From: Polyangiaceae bacterium | Lineage (GTDB): Bacteria > Myxococcota_A > Polyangia > Polyangiales > Polyangiaceae | Assembly: GCA_041389725.1 (NCBI GenBank) | Contig: JAWKRG010000002.1 | Coordinates: 1,612,001-1,676,000 of the forward strand | Direction: 5' to 3' | Length of the DNA stretch: 64,000 bases | In this document: in pieces, positions 32,603 through 41,186 of the stretch | Layout of the letters: each line of letters starts with the position of its first letter | How positions within the stretch are numbered: the first letter of the stretch is position 1 | Notes under the pieces: model-generated | The model's input: only the letters and a program-made list of their open reading frames with translations | What the model was told of the DNA's origin: nothing | Database searches by the model: none | Translations under genes and position numbers: made by a program

Positions 32603-34315
32603 TCAGCAGTCGTCCGGGACCATCTTGGTGCCGCCGTCGAGCTGAACTTGCCAGGCTGGGCTCGATGCGATCTGCATGAAGGTGAGCGTCGTGCCGTCCT
32701 CCACGCTTGCTCCCATGCCACGAGCCTTTTCGAACACGCGAGGGACGCTGCATTTGGGCGGACCCGTGATCACCTGGTAGCAGGGTGTGGAAGCGACTGA
32801 CGTCGACGTCAAGTACTCGCCCGAAATGCTGACTGTGACCATGCACTTGCCCATCCGCTTCCCCTCGGAAGCAGACGGCGAGCGATAGCTCAGTGCGATC
32901 GAAGCACTCGACGAGGTGAGGTCCACGACACCGCTCGCCGTCGCCCCGGCGATCACATAGGTCACGAGTTCCGCATCGGAGAAGTAGGTGCGCGCTTCCT
33001 TGTCCCCCACTTCGAGGGCCTTCGCCAAGTGGAACTGCTTCGGATTCCATCCACCCACCACGGTGCGATAGCTGAAGTTCGTCGACGCCGGAGCGGGCGA
33101 CACCGTAGGGCCAGCGCTGGACGAAGGCAGCACACCTTGGCGCAGCACGAAAACGAACACGACGACTGCACCCAGACCCAGCACGAGCAGGCTCAACGCA
33201 CCGAGCACCGCCCAAAGCGCACCACGCGACGGCGACTGTCCGTCGAGGGTGGAGCCAACGGCAGCCAAGGTTGGCGCTACGGGACCGGACGGAGCTGCGC
33301 TGATCGGACCTGGCTGACTGTAGACGGGCGTTCGCGCGGCGCCCGAGGGCGGCAAGGAGCCGTAGCGGGACAAGGACACGTAGGCCGTGTCGTCGAGCCC
33401 GCGGACCGCCTCGTGCAACGCGCTGATCAACTCGTAGGCATTCTGGAAGCGCTGGTTTGGATCCTTTGCCAGCGCTCGGAGGATCACCTGTTCGTAGCCG
33501 GGAGAGAGCTCTGGCCTCGAGCTGCGGGGGGAAGGCGCGGGCGTGTCCACGTGATGCCGCAAAAGCTCGAACAGCGAGTCGGCATCGAAGGGCTTTTGGC
33601 CTGTCACGGCTTCGAACAAGATGATGCCGAGGGAATATATGTCCGAGCGCGGGTCGACGGCTCTGCCCAGAGCCTGCTCCGGGGACATGTAGTGCGGCGT
33701 CCCCAGCAAAGCGCCAGTCTTCGTCGCGACGTCCGCAGCGCCGAGCTCCGGGCGGAGCTTCGCGATGCCGAAGTCGAGGATCTTCGGACGCCCAGTGGCA
33801 GTGACGTAGATGTTGTCAGGCTTCAAATCCCGATGCACGATGCCACGCTCGTGCGCCGCGGAGAGCGCCGAGGCCACGTCGATCGTCAGAGCCGCCATCG
33901 TCCCAATCGCGATTGGGCCCCGCGCGATGAAGGCGGAGAGCGGTGCTCCTTCCAGGTACTCCATCACGATGTAGGGGCGCCCGTCGGGAAGCGTCGCCAG
34001 ATCCAGCACGTTGACGATGCCTTCGTGCCGAATCAGGTTGACCGCGCGAGCCTCCGCGAAGAAGCGCTCCACCAGTGTCGGATTCTCAGTGCGCTCCAAG
34101 GGCAGTAGCTTGATGGCAACCCGACTACCGATGTCCGGCTGCACGCCGAGGTACACCTCACCCATACCCCCGCGCCCGATGAGTCGCGCCACCCGATAGC
34201 GCCCGACGACCTGACCGAGCAGGCGATCGCCGGCAGCATCCGCCAAGGACACACCGTGCTCGGTGCAGAACCCAGCGCTGTCCTGGGCGTAGCCGCAATC
34301 CGGACATACGAACAT
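32603..34315 (-). CDS. membrane Ser/Thr protein kinase with zinc-ribbon N-terminus
   Basis: 570 residues. A short zinc ribbon (CPDC at 4-7, C17, H20) precedes the kinase domain at residues 38-310: IGRGGMGEVYLG, VAIK Lys69, Glu88, HRDLKPDN (161-168), DFG (181-183), MSPEQA. All catalytic residues are intact. Residues 365-393 are a membrane helix (ALWAVLGALSLLVLGLGAVVVFVFVL), and the outer part of about 170 residues holds paired Cys (MGKCMV, TPCYQV, PPKCSV) typical of a sensor domain. It lies 83 bp downstream of the phosphoglycerate dehydrogenase gene, so a separate promoter is likely. Confidence 0.94.
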   Translation of the reverse strand: MFVCPDCGYAQDSAGFCTEHGVSLADAAGDRLLGQVVGRYRVARLIGRGGMGEVYLGVQPDIGSRVAIKLLPLERTENPTLVERFFAEARAVNLIRHEGIVNVLDLATLPDGRPYIVMEYLEGAPLSAFIARGPIAIGTMAALTIDVASALSAAHERGIVHRDLKPDNIYVTATGRPKILDFGIAKLRPELGAADVATKTGALLGTPHYMSPEQALGRAVDPRSDIYSLGIILFEAVTGQKPFDADSLFELLRHHVDTPAPSPRSSRPELSPGYEQVILRALAKDPNQRFQNAYELISALHEAVRGLDDTAYVSLSRYGSLPPSGAARTPVYSQPGPISAAPSGPVAPTLAAVGSTLDGQSPSRGALWAVLGALSLLVLGLGAVVVFVFVLRQGVLPSSSAGPTVSPAPASTNFSYRTVVGGWNPKQFHLAKALEVGDKEARTYFSDAELVTYVIAGATASGVVDLTSSSASIALSYRSPSASEGKRMGKCMVTVSISGEYLTSTSVASTPCYQVITGPPKCSVPRVFEKARGMGASVEDGTTLTFMQIASSPAWQVQLDGGTKMVPDDC

Positions 34316-34398
34316 CGTGCGGAACCTAGGTTCGCACTCCTGGAGCTGGCCGCAAAGCCCCTGCGCGAAGCCGTCGTGAAGCCGGCGCGAGCCTGGCC

Positions 34399-35331
34399 TC
34401 AGGGATTGACGACGAAGGTACGGTCGCCGTTCTCGAAGAAGCCGACGATTTGCCGGGCCGCGGCCAGACCTGCGTTTTCGTTCGCTTCCCCGGTCTGCGC
34501 GCCCATCTTCACCGGGCTCAAGTACACGCGCTTGGCGTACTTCTCGCGGATGGCCCCCACGGTGGCCTCGGAAGGCGCGATGTCGCTCACATAGCGGAAG
34601 TCTTCGCGCGCGGCGAGTACCTCGAGCAACTCGGCCTCGTTGATGACTTCCTTGCGTGCCGTATTCACCAGCGTCGCCCCCTTGGGCATGCGCATCAACT
34701 TGTCCTTGCCGATGCTGCCCTTCGTCTCGGGAGTAGCTGGGATGTGCAGGGACACGTAGCGGGACTTCTCGTACAGTTCCTCGACGCTCTTGGTGGGCGT
34801 GACCCCAGCCTGCTGCATCGCGGCTGCGTCCACGAAGGGATCGAAAGCGAAGACGTTCATGCCGAAGCCCGCCGCGATTCGCGCAACGGCGCGACCGACG
34901 GCTCCGAAGGCGTGGATCCCGAGGGACTTGCCGAGCAGCTCGGAGCCCGAGCTGCCGTCGAACTGATTGCGTGCGATGTAGACCATCATCGCGAGCGCCA
35001 GCTCTGCGACGGCATTGGCGTTCTGGCCGGGCGTATTCATGACGGCGACTCCGCGGCTCTTTGCAGTGGCCGTGTCCACGTTGTCGTAGCCGGCGCCTGC
35101 GCGCACGACGAGGCTGAGCTTGGACGCAGCGCCCAACACCTCGGCGTCGATCTTGTCGCTGCGAATGATGATGGCGTCGGCCGCGGTGGCAGCTTCGACC
35201 AACGCTCCCTTGCCCGCGTACTTCTCGAGCACCTGCGTCTCGTAGCCCGCGTCTTTGAGGATGCCCACGATCTGGTCACGCGCGGCCGGGGAAAAGGGCT
35301 TCTCAGTGGCGATCAAGACGTGCTTGGACAT
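34399..35331 (-). CDS. serA: D-3-phosphoglycerate dehydrogenase, short type
   Basis: 310 residues with AGGAGGA before the ATG. It oxidises 3-phosphoglycerate to 3-phosphohydroxypyruvate, the first step of serine synthesis. LLIATEKPF-type start, RAGAGYDNVD, GIHAFGAVGRAVARIA (NAD-binding turn), the catalytic Arg in NTARKEVIN (Arg226) and the C-terminal SPVKMGAQTGEANENAG are all in family positions. Where classical enzymes have a catalytic His in 'PH.GA.T', this one has Lys275 in KMGAQT, which is the form of the approximately 306-residue enzymes known from Bacteroidetes. No ACT domain, so no serine feedback site. serC is not adjacent. Confidence 0.92.
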   Translation of the reverse strand: MSKHVLIATEKPFSPAARDQIVGILKDAGYETQVLEKYAGKGALVEAATAADAIIIRSDKIDAEVLGAASKLSLVVRAGAGYDNVDTATAKSRGVAVMNTPGQNANAVAELALAMMVYIARNQFDGSSGSELLGKSLGIHAFGAVGRAVARIAAGFGMNVFAFDPFVDAAAMQQAGVTPTKSVEELYEKSRYVSLHIPATPETKGSIGKDKLMRMPKGATLVNTARKEVINEAELLEVLAAREDFRYVSDIAPSEATVGAIREKYAKRVYLSPVKMGAQTGEANENAGLAAARQIVGFFENGDRTFVVNP

Positions 35332-35440
35332 GGGGTTCCTCCTGAAGCGTTCGAGCGGGTCCTACCGCGTCGTGGCAGGCGTCGCAAACGCCTTTGTCTG
35401 CGCGAATTCTGCAGCGAAAAGCCGGCGAGGGGACGCTCGG

Positions 35441-36676
35441 TCAGCCCGCTCCCGCGCTGCCGCTGGCACTGGCGCTGGCCTTGACGGACACGTTGATCGA
35501 CACCGACGCCTCGGCCTGCGCCTTGATCGAAGCGGCGATGCATCCCGCCGCCTTGAGGGCGCCTGCGCCGCCACCGGAAGCAACGGCCTTCACGCCGTCC
35601 AACGTCGCTTTCACGTTGGCCACCGCGCGCTCCACCTTCGCCTTCATGCCCAAGGTGACTTTGAGCAAGGCGGGCAAGTTGTTCTTGAGCGCGGCCTTGA
35701 GCTTCGTCGCCGCTTCTGCATCCGCAGCGCCGGCGACCGACACACGCACTTCAGCGGGAACGCATTCGACCTTCCCGCTCACCTGCGCGTCACAGCTGGC
35801 CTTGCACTCCGCGCTCATCTCAGGTGGCTTCACCTCGCCGCTGCACTTGGGCTCTTTCAACTCCACGCTGCAGCCACCAGAGCAGCTGCCTTCACAAGTT
35901 GCCTTGCCCTTCATTTCGCACTGTGCGGAACAGCCACCTTTGCAGGTGCCAGCGCAGCTGCCCTCGGCCTCTCCCTCGCAGGTTCCGTCGCAGGTTCCGT
36001 CGCAGCTTCCTCCACTGGTGCTGGCGCCGTTGCACGTTCCTTTGCATTTGCCTTCGCACTTGCCGCTGAACTTGCCTTCGCACTTTCCCTCGCAGCTGGC
36101 GGTACAGCGACCCTCGCACTTCGCGCCTGCTTCGACGGTGCAAGAACCCTTGCACTGCCCTTCACACTTGCCGCTGATCTCGCCGCCCTCGCATTTGACC
36201 TTGGCTTCCCCGGGCTTGATCTTCGCATCGCAGCTGCCTGCGCACTCGGCCATTGCGTTCATGGACGCAGAACACTTCGGAGGCACGACCTTGACCTTGA
36301 GGCTGCCCTTGACCTTGGCCTTCACTTCGCCCAGCACTTTGACAGCGGCCTGGCAAGCCGCCTCGGCTTTCTTGCCGGGTCCCTCTTCCTTCGGCTCGAT
36401 GTCATCGTCGGAAGCACCGAGGTCCTTGGCCAGGTTTCCACAGGCAGCCGCGACGTCCGCCTCCAGCTCGGCAGCTAGGCCTTGGAGCGCAGCTCCCGCT
36501 GCGAGCGCCGCTTTGACCTTGCCCTCCACCTTGGCCTCGAGGCCAAAGCTGGCCTTCATGGCAGCCTCCGGATCCTGTGGGCAGCTATCAGCCCCCGGAA
36601 GCCCTGGGACGCAGTTGACGAAGAGAGCGGTGGTCGGCACCGCGATCCATGCAAGCGTGCGAGCTGAGAACGTCAT
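35441..36676 (-). CDS. Cys-repeat secreted protein (CEGKCEGKCKG repeats)
   Basis: 411 residues from ATG 36676, starting with a signal peptide (LAWIAVPTTALFVNCVPG; the Cys may be a lipobox). An Ala/Lys-rich helical section (AAMKASFGLEAKVEGKVKAALAAGAALQGLAAEL) precedes about 150 residues in which Cys recurs every 4 residues in CEG-C-KG runs (KCEGQCKGSC, CEGKCEGKFSGKCEGKCKGTC). A second helical Ala/Lys section (AATKLKAALKNNLPALLKVTLGMKAKVERAVANVKATLDGVKAV) closes the protein. The symmetry of helical ends around a Cys-tetrad core suggests a disulfide-crosslinked fibre. Related by style, not clearly by descent, to the 5851-6378 lipoprotein. Confidence 0.72.
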   Translation of the reverse strand: MTFSARTLAWIAVPTTALFVNCVPGLPGADSCPQDPEAAMKASFGLEAKVEGKVKAALAAGAALQGLAAELEADVAAACGNLAKDLGASDDDIEPKEEGPGKKAEAACQAAVKVLGEVKAKVKGSLKVKVVPPKCSASMNAMAECAGSCDAKIKPGEAKVKCEGGEISGKCEGQCKGSCTVEAGAKCEGRCTASCEGKCEGKFSGKCEGKCKGTCNGASTSGGSCDGTCDGTCEGEAEGSCAGTCKGGCSAQCEMKGKATCEGSCSGGCSVELKEPKCSGEVKPPEMSAECKASCDAQVSGKVECVPAEVRVSVAGAADAEAATKLKAALKNNLPALLKVTLGMKAKVERAVANVKATLDGVKAVASGGGAGALKAAGCIAASIKAQAEASVSINVSVKASASASGSAGAG

Positions 36677-36705
36677 GGACGCTCTTGTATCAGACGCGGC
36701 GACGG

Positions 36706-37293
36706 CTAACGAGCCTCGGTCCCAAGCAGCCGATCTCCTTCGGTTTCCGGTAGGATGGCGTGCAGCCGAACGTCGAGGGGACCGAATGCCCGCATGACGG
36801 GATCGGGCATTTCGTATCGGGGTCGGCGCTGCTCGCGCGGTAGATCCATCACGAACCAGAAAGCCTCGTCCTCGCGGCACGTCAACTGAAGTGCATCGGT
36901 CTCGGCCGCTGTCCGCTGGTTGAAGGCATCCATCTCGCTCTTGCCCTCTTCGAGCACGAGAATCGGAAAGGCGCGCTGGTACCGCCCAGGCAACGTCCAG
37001 GCCTCCCCTTTGCGGAACTCCACTATGTCGACGATGACATAGAGGTAGCGAATAGTGCGACGACCGTCGAACTTGTGAGCTTCACCCGTGAAACGAACGC
37101 GCCCGCGCACGACGTGGCTCGCTTGGGCGAGTGCCTGCCGCAATCGATCGTCGGAAACCGAGGGAAATGCAGGGGGTATGTTGGGACAGACGGCAGGCGT
37201 GACCGTGTCCCGCCTGCGCTGCCCGCAAGCGCCGAGCGCTGTGACTAGGAGCGCGCCGAGCCACGCGCGACGCGCGAACGACGGTCTGCTCAT
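36706..37293 (-). CDS. lipoprotein coupled to the agmatine operon
   Basis: 195 residues from ATG 37293, which overlaps the aguA stop (ATGA). Signal peptide with lipobox TALGAC (Cys23). The mature protein carries LRQALAQASHVVRGRVRFTGEAHKFDGRRTIRYLYVIVDIVEFRKGEAW and RYQRAFPILVLEEGK, a beta-rich layout resembling OB-type domains of lipoproteins that occur beside metabolic genes in this group. No known function. Coupling suggests co-expression with aguB and aguA, though the biochemical link is unclear. Confidence 0.68.
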   Translation of the reverse strand: MSRPSFARRAWLGALLVTALGACGQRRRDTVTPAVCPNIPPAFPSVSDDRLRQALAQASHVVRGRVRFTGEAHKFDGRRTIRYLYVIVDIVEFRKGEAWTLPGRYQRAFPILVLEEGKSEMDAFNQRTAAETDALQLTCREDEAFWFVMDLPREQRRPRYEMPDPVMRAFGPLDVRLHAILPETEGDRLLGTEAR

Positions 37294-38480
37294 CCGCGAC
37301 GAGTCCCAGCCGCGGGCTCCTGCTGGGTGCTGCAGTGAAGCGTGCCCAGACCTAGGACCAAGTCCAGACAGTGGATGCCCACCACGCTCCGCCGTGGAAA
37401 CAGCTCTGCGAGAATACCGAGGGCCAGGCGGTCCTTCGGATCGTTGAAGGTGGGTACCAACACGACGCGATTGCCGATGTAGAAATTCGCGTAGCTCGCC
37501 GGCAGGCGCTGGCCAGCGAAGTACACGGGGCTCGGCATCGGCAAGGCGACGACTTGGATCTTTCGGCCGCGCGCGTCGCGCGCACCCTCCAGGCGCTCCC
37601 GAGCCGCGGCGAGCGGGCGATGGTTCTCGTCGCGTCGATTGCTTTCCTGCGCCAGCGCCACGACTCCGGGCGCGACGAAACGAGCGAAGTCGTCGATGTG
37701 CCCCGTCGTGTCGTCGCCCGCGATGCCTTCGGCCAACCACAATACCTTGCTGACGCCTAGCTGGTCGAAGAAGACCTGCTCCATGCCTTCCTTGCCCAGC
37801 TTCGGATTGCGCGGATAGGTGCCGCTGAACATGCATTGCTCGGTGACCAGCAAGGTTCCTTGGCCGTCGACGTCGATGGCGCCGCCCTCGAGCACGACAC
37901 GCTTTTCCTTCTTCTTGCCTTGCACACTGGGCAAGAACACGCGCTCGCCGTAGCGCTTCGCCACCACTCGACCCAACGCCTCGTCCAGGCCGTAGTCGGG
38001 GTAGCGAGCCCATCCGTTGAACTTCCACTTCACCGCGGCAACGCTGCGCTGCACGGTCTGCAGTCGGGGCGACGGGCCTGGCTGCTTGTCGGTTCGAGTC
38101 AAGAACGTCGGCAGACAGTCGCGCATCCACGAGCGATTGGAAGGCTTGACCAAGACGTCCACCCGCGTCAGGTCCACGCCACCGGCCACCAGTGCTTTCA
38201 GAGCGCGCGCCTGCTCAGCGGCATCGCGAACCACCAGTCGAATCCGCTCGCCGTACTGGAGATGGCGTGCCATCTCCACGAACACCCACGCGACCAGCAG
38301 TCCCTTGCCTGGCCAGTCCGTGCGGTTGTGGGGCCACGCCAGCCACGTTGCTGCGTGCGGCTCCCATTCGGCGGGCATGCGGTAGCCCAGCGCATTCGGA
38401 GACCCCTTCGCCGGCTTGCGCGACTCGCTAGCGCGAATCGTCACGGACTGCTTGGACTTGCCGCTCTTGGAAGGCGCCAT
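37290..38480 (-). CDS. aguA: agmatine deiminase
   Basis: 396 residues. It hydrolyses agmatine to N-carbamoylputrescine and ammonia, and the next enzyme in the pathway is encoded immediately upstream. Catalytic features of the guanidino-modifying fold are present: EWEPHAATWLAWPHN, SWMRDCLP, the LEGGAIDVDG acidic triad region (Glu198), TTGHIDDFARF (His261), and the nucleophile in GTLHCSTQQEP (Cys383). A basic 34-residue extension precedes the fold, and Met35 is an alternative start. It lies 3 bp after aguB and is coupled to a lipoprotein gene downstream. Confidence 0.93.
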   Translation of the reverse strand: MAPSKSGKSKQSVTIRASESRKPAKGSPNALGYRMPAEWEPHAATWLAWPHNRTDWPGKGLLVAWVFVEMARHLQYGERIRLVVRDAAEQARALKALVAGGVDLTRVDVLVKPSNRSWMRDCLPTFLTRTDKQPGPSPRLQTVQRSVAAVKWKFNGWARYPDYGLDEALGRVVAKRYGERVFLPSVQGKKKEKRVVLEGGAIDVDGQGTLLVTEQCMFSGTYPRNPKLGKEGMEQVFFDQLGVSKVLWLAEGIAGDDTTGHIDDFARFVAPGVVALAQESNRRDENHRPLAAARERLEGARDARGRKIQVVALPMPSPVYFAGQRLPASYANFYIGNRVVLVPTFNDPKDRLALGILAELFPRRSVVGIHCLDLVLGLGTLHCSTQQEPAAGTRRG

Positions 38481-38483
38481 GGC

Positions 38484-39365
38484 TCAGCCTTTGAGAAAAC
38501 GCTCCAAGAGCCCGTCGTAGGCATCGATGCGACGATCTCGAAAGAACGGCCAGCCGCGGCGCTGCTGCTCGCACTTGTCGAGGTCGCAATCCACCACCAG
38601 CACCTCCTCGCCCAGGCCGGCGCGCGCGATCACGGTGCCCGAGGGATCTGCCACGAAGGAGTTGCCCCAAAACTCCAAGCCGCCATCCTTCGCGCCCTCA
38701 TGGCCTACGCGGTTGACCGCGACCACGAACACGCCGTTGGCGATGGCGTGGCTGCGCTGGATGGTTTCCCAGGCGGAGCGCTGAGCCTCGCCGTACTCCG
38801 CTTTCTCGCTCGGATGCCAGCCAATCGCCGTGGGATAGAACAGGATCTCCGCGCCCTGCATGGCAGTCAGGCGCGCTGCTTCGGGGTACCACTGATCCCA
38901 ACACACCAAAGTGCCAAGATTCCCGTGGCGGGTCTCCACGCTGACGAAGCCGATGTCGCCGGGGGTGAAATAGAACTTCTCGTAGAACAGGGGATCGTCG
39001 GGAATGTGCATTTTGCGATACACGCTCAGGGTCTCTCCCGACTCTCCCAGCACCAGGGCGGTGTTGTGATAGAGCCCCGGCGCGCGCTTCTCGAACACGC
39101 TGGCGATGACGATGACGCCGTGCTCACTGGCGGCAGCCGCCACCCGTTGCAGGGTGGGACCGTCCAAAGGCTCTGCCAGGTCGAAGAGGTCAGCGTCTTC
39201 CACTTGGCAGAAGTAGGGCCCCGCGAAGAGCTCTTGAAGGCAGACGACCTGTGCGCCCTGCGCCGCTGCCCGCTTCACGCCATCCAGCGCCTTGTCCACG
39301 TTTGCGCGCTTGTCGTCGCTCGTGGACATCTGAACCAAGCCGACCTTGACGACACGTCCTGCCAT
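38484..39365 (-). CDS. aguB: N-carbamoylputrescine amidase
   Basis: 293 residues from ATG 39365. Nitrilase-fold hydrolase; the Glu-Lys-Cys triad is in LQELFAGPYF (Glu45), YRKMHIPDDP (Lys118) and LVCWDQWYPEAAR (Cys155). The HIPDDP loop and the CWDQWYPE motif are typical of N-carbamoylputrescine amidases, which release putrescine, CO2 and ammonia. It is first in the aguB-aguA-lipoprotein operon. Together they would turn agmatine into putrescine without urease. Confidence 0.94.
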   Translation of the reverse strand: MAGRVVKVGLVQMSTSDDKRANVDKALDGVKRAAAQGAQVVCLQELFAGPYFCQVEDADLFDLAEPLDGPTLQRVAAAASEHGVIVIASVFEKRAPGLYHNTALVLGESGETLSVYRKMHIPDDPLFYEKFYFTPGDIGFVSVETRHGNLGTLVCWDQWYPEAARLTAMQGAEILFYPTAIGWHPSEKAEYGEAQRSAWETIQRSHAIANGVFVVAVNRVGHEGAKDGGLEFWGNSFVADPSGTVIARAGLGEEVLVVDCDLDKCEQQRRGWPFFRDRRIDAYDGLLERFLKG

Positions 39366-39460
39366 GGGGCCGCGGACGTTAGCAGAACGCGGCAACGACT
39401 GAAATCGCAGCAGCCAGCCGCGCCAGCGTTCCGTGCGTCCTTCGATTGGTTCCCCACACG

Positions 39461-40495
39461 ATGTTTCTGGCTCAGTGCCTGGAGCGACGGTATGGTCCGC
39501 CTACCTTGGACCTGTCGGTAGTCATTCCCATCTACAACGAGGAAGAAAGCCTTCCTCGGCTGCTCGATGAACTCCACCACGCCCTCGACGACACGGGCCT
39601 GGAGTTCGAACTCCTCCTGGTCGACGATGGCTCCAAGGACCGCAGTTTCGAGATCCTGCGCGAGCTGGCCGTGACCGACCCCAACTTGGTTGGGGTGCAA
39701 CTTCGGCGCAACTTCGGGCAAACCGCGGCGTTGCAGGCGGGCCTGGACGAGAGCCGGGGACGTACGGTGGTGCTCATGGACGCGGACCTGCAAAACGACC
39801 CCGCAGACATCCCTGCAATGCTGAAGAAGCTGGAGGAGGGATACGACGTGGTGGCCGGCTGGCGCGCGGACCGCAAGGACAAGTTTCTCAGTCGGCGACT
39901 GCCGTCCATCGTCGCGAATTGGATCATTGGCCGCACCACGGGCGTGCGATTGCATGACTACGGCTGCACCTTGAAGGCACTCGACGGCGACTTGGCTCGC
40001 GAGTTGAAGCTCTATGGGGAAATGCACCGCTTCATCCCCGCACTCGCCGACCAGATCGGAGCGCGCATCGTGGAAATGCGAGTCAACCATCGCGCGCGGC
40101 AGTTCGGCGTCAGCAAGTATGGCATTGGTCGCACCTTGCGGGTGGTTCTCGACCTGACCACGGTGCGTTTCATGCAGCAGTACTTGGTTCGCCCGATGCA
40201 GGTGTTCGGGCTGCTGGGGCTGGCGTGCTCTGCCGTAGGAGCCGGGGTCTGCGCCTATCTGGCCGTCACGAAGGTCTTCTACCATCACGCTCTCGCAGAG
40301 CGTCCCCTTTTGCTGTTGGGCGTCTTGATGATCGTAGTCGGCGTTCAGCTGCTGTCGCTTGGCCTCGTAGCGGACATGGTGGCTCGTACCTACTTCGAGT
40401 CTCAAGATCGAAACCCCTACTTCGTGCGTTCTCGCGTACGGAAGCCCCCGGCCCTCGTAGAGCGGGGCGTGGAGCAACATGCCCAAGCTCAGTAA
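39461..40495 (+). CDS. GT2 glycosyltransferase, DPM/ArnC-like, with two C-terminal membrane helices
   Basis: 344 residues from ATG 39461. The GT-A domain shows LDLSVVIPIYNEEESLPRLLDEL, FELLLVDDGSKD, VVLMDADLQNDPADIP (DxD-type metal site) and GWRADRKD, then a QFGVSKYGIGRTLRVVLDL segment typical of dolichyl/polyprenyl-phosphate sugar transferases. Two helices follow near residues 255-305. Likely transfers a sugar from a nucleotide donor to a polyprenyl-phosphate carrier at the inner membrane. It overlaps the following methyltransferase gene by 17 bp. Confidence 0.9.
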   Translation: MFLAQCLERRYGPPTLDLSVVIPIYNEEESLPRLLDELHHALDDTGLEFELLLVDDGSKDRSFEILRELAVTDPNLVGVQLRRNFGQTAALQAGLDESRGRTVVLMDADLQNDPADIPAMLKKLEEGYDVVAGWRADRKDKFLSRRLPSIVANWIIGRTTGVRLHDYGCTLKALDGDLARELKLYGEMHRFIPALADQIGARIVEMRVNHRARQFGVSKYGIGRTLRVVLDLTTVRFMQQYLVRPMQVFGLLGLACSAVGAGVCAYLAVTKVFYHHALAERPLLLLGVLMIVVGVQLLSLGLVADMVARTYFESQDRNPYFVRSRVRKPPALVERGVEQHAQAQ

Positions 40496-41099
40496 GCGGC
40501 TGATCGATGTTCTGAAACGAGTCCCCCTCGACCTGGGTCAAGGAAACCTGCGCACAACCACCAAGGGCAAGCTCATCGCGCTGGACTTGGTGACCGATGG
40601 CCAGGGCAAGACCGCGCTCGACATGGGAGCGAGGGAGGGGGCGCAAACGCGCTGGTTGCAGGCCAAAGGCTACCAAGTGACCAGTACCGATGTGGAGTCG
40701 CTTTTCCCAGAGTGCCTCGCCTTGGACGCAAACGAGCCGCTGCCCTTCGCCGACGAGAGCTTCGACCTGGTGTGGTCCTCGGAGGTGATCGAGCACTTGA
40801 AGGACCCGACCTTCTCGCTGTCGGAGCTGAGGCGAGTCACCAAGCGAGGTGGGGAGCTGATCCTCACGACTCCCAATAGCTACGCGCTGCTGTTCAGAGC
40901 GATTGCGTTGTTCGGACTCACACCTCGACGAATCCAGCGCGCCGACCACTTGCACTTCTTCAATCTGGCGGACATCGAGCGTTTGGCCCCAGATGCCGAA
41001 CTTTATGGCTACTTTCCCTACATGATCCTCCGGTGTCGTATCCGACACGCGCTCGGGCATCTAACGCCCACCTTCGTTCTGCACATCAGGCGAGCCTAG
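40479..41099 (+). CDS. SAM-dependent methyltransferase (Methyltransf_11 type)
   Basis: 206 residues. TALDMGAREGAQTRWLQAKG is motif I (the D-x-G-x-x-x-G turn with A-R-E in place of the usual G-x-G), VTSTDVESLF the acidic beta-2 end, and LPFADESFDLVWSSEVIEHLKDP the conserved motif II/III and the IEHL stretch. The C-terminus (HLTPTFVLHIRRA) is short. Coupled by overlap to the glycosyltransferase, so a lipid-linked sugar or its carrier is the plausible substrate. It could equally modify an unrelated glycan. Confidence 0.85.
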   Translation: MPKLSKRLIDVLKRVPLDLGQGNLRTTTKGKLIALDLVTDGQGKTALDMGAREGAQTRWLQAKGYQVTSTDVESLFPECLALDANEPLPFADESFDLVWSSEVIEHLKDPTFSLSELRRVTKRGGELILTTPNSYALLFRAIALFGLTPRRIQRADHLHFFNLADIERLAPDAELYGYFPYMILRCRIRHALGHLTPTFVLHIRRA

Positions 41100-41186
41100 G
41101 GTGCGAGCTACCGAGACCTTCCTGCTCTGAACCGCACGAAACGCGCCCCGCTAGACAAGCTCCGCGCCCTCGCGCATCATTGAAGG

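Noticed and set aside
36706..38130. A longer version of the lipoprotein extending to 38130
   Set aside because: The added part is antisense-free but overlaps aguA in a different frame. The signal peptide and ATGA junction at 37293 give a clear real start.
37836..39521. 561-codon open frame on the plus strand
   Set aside because: Antisense to aguA and aguB, which have intact catalytic motifs. The plus-strand translation has none.
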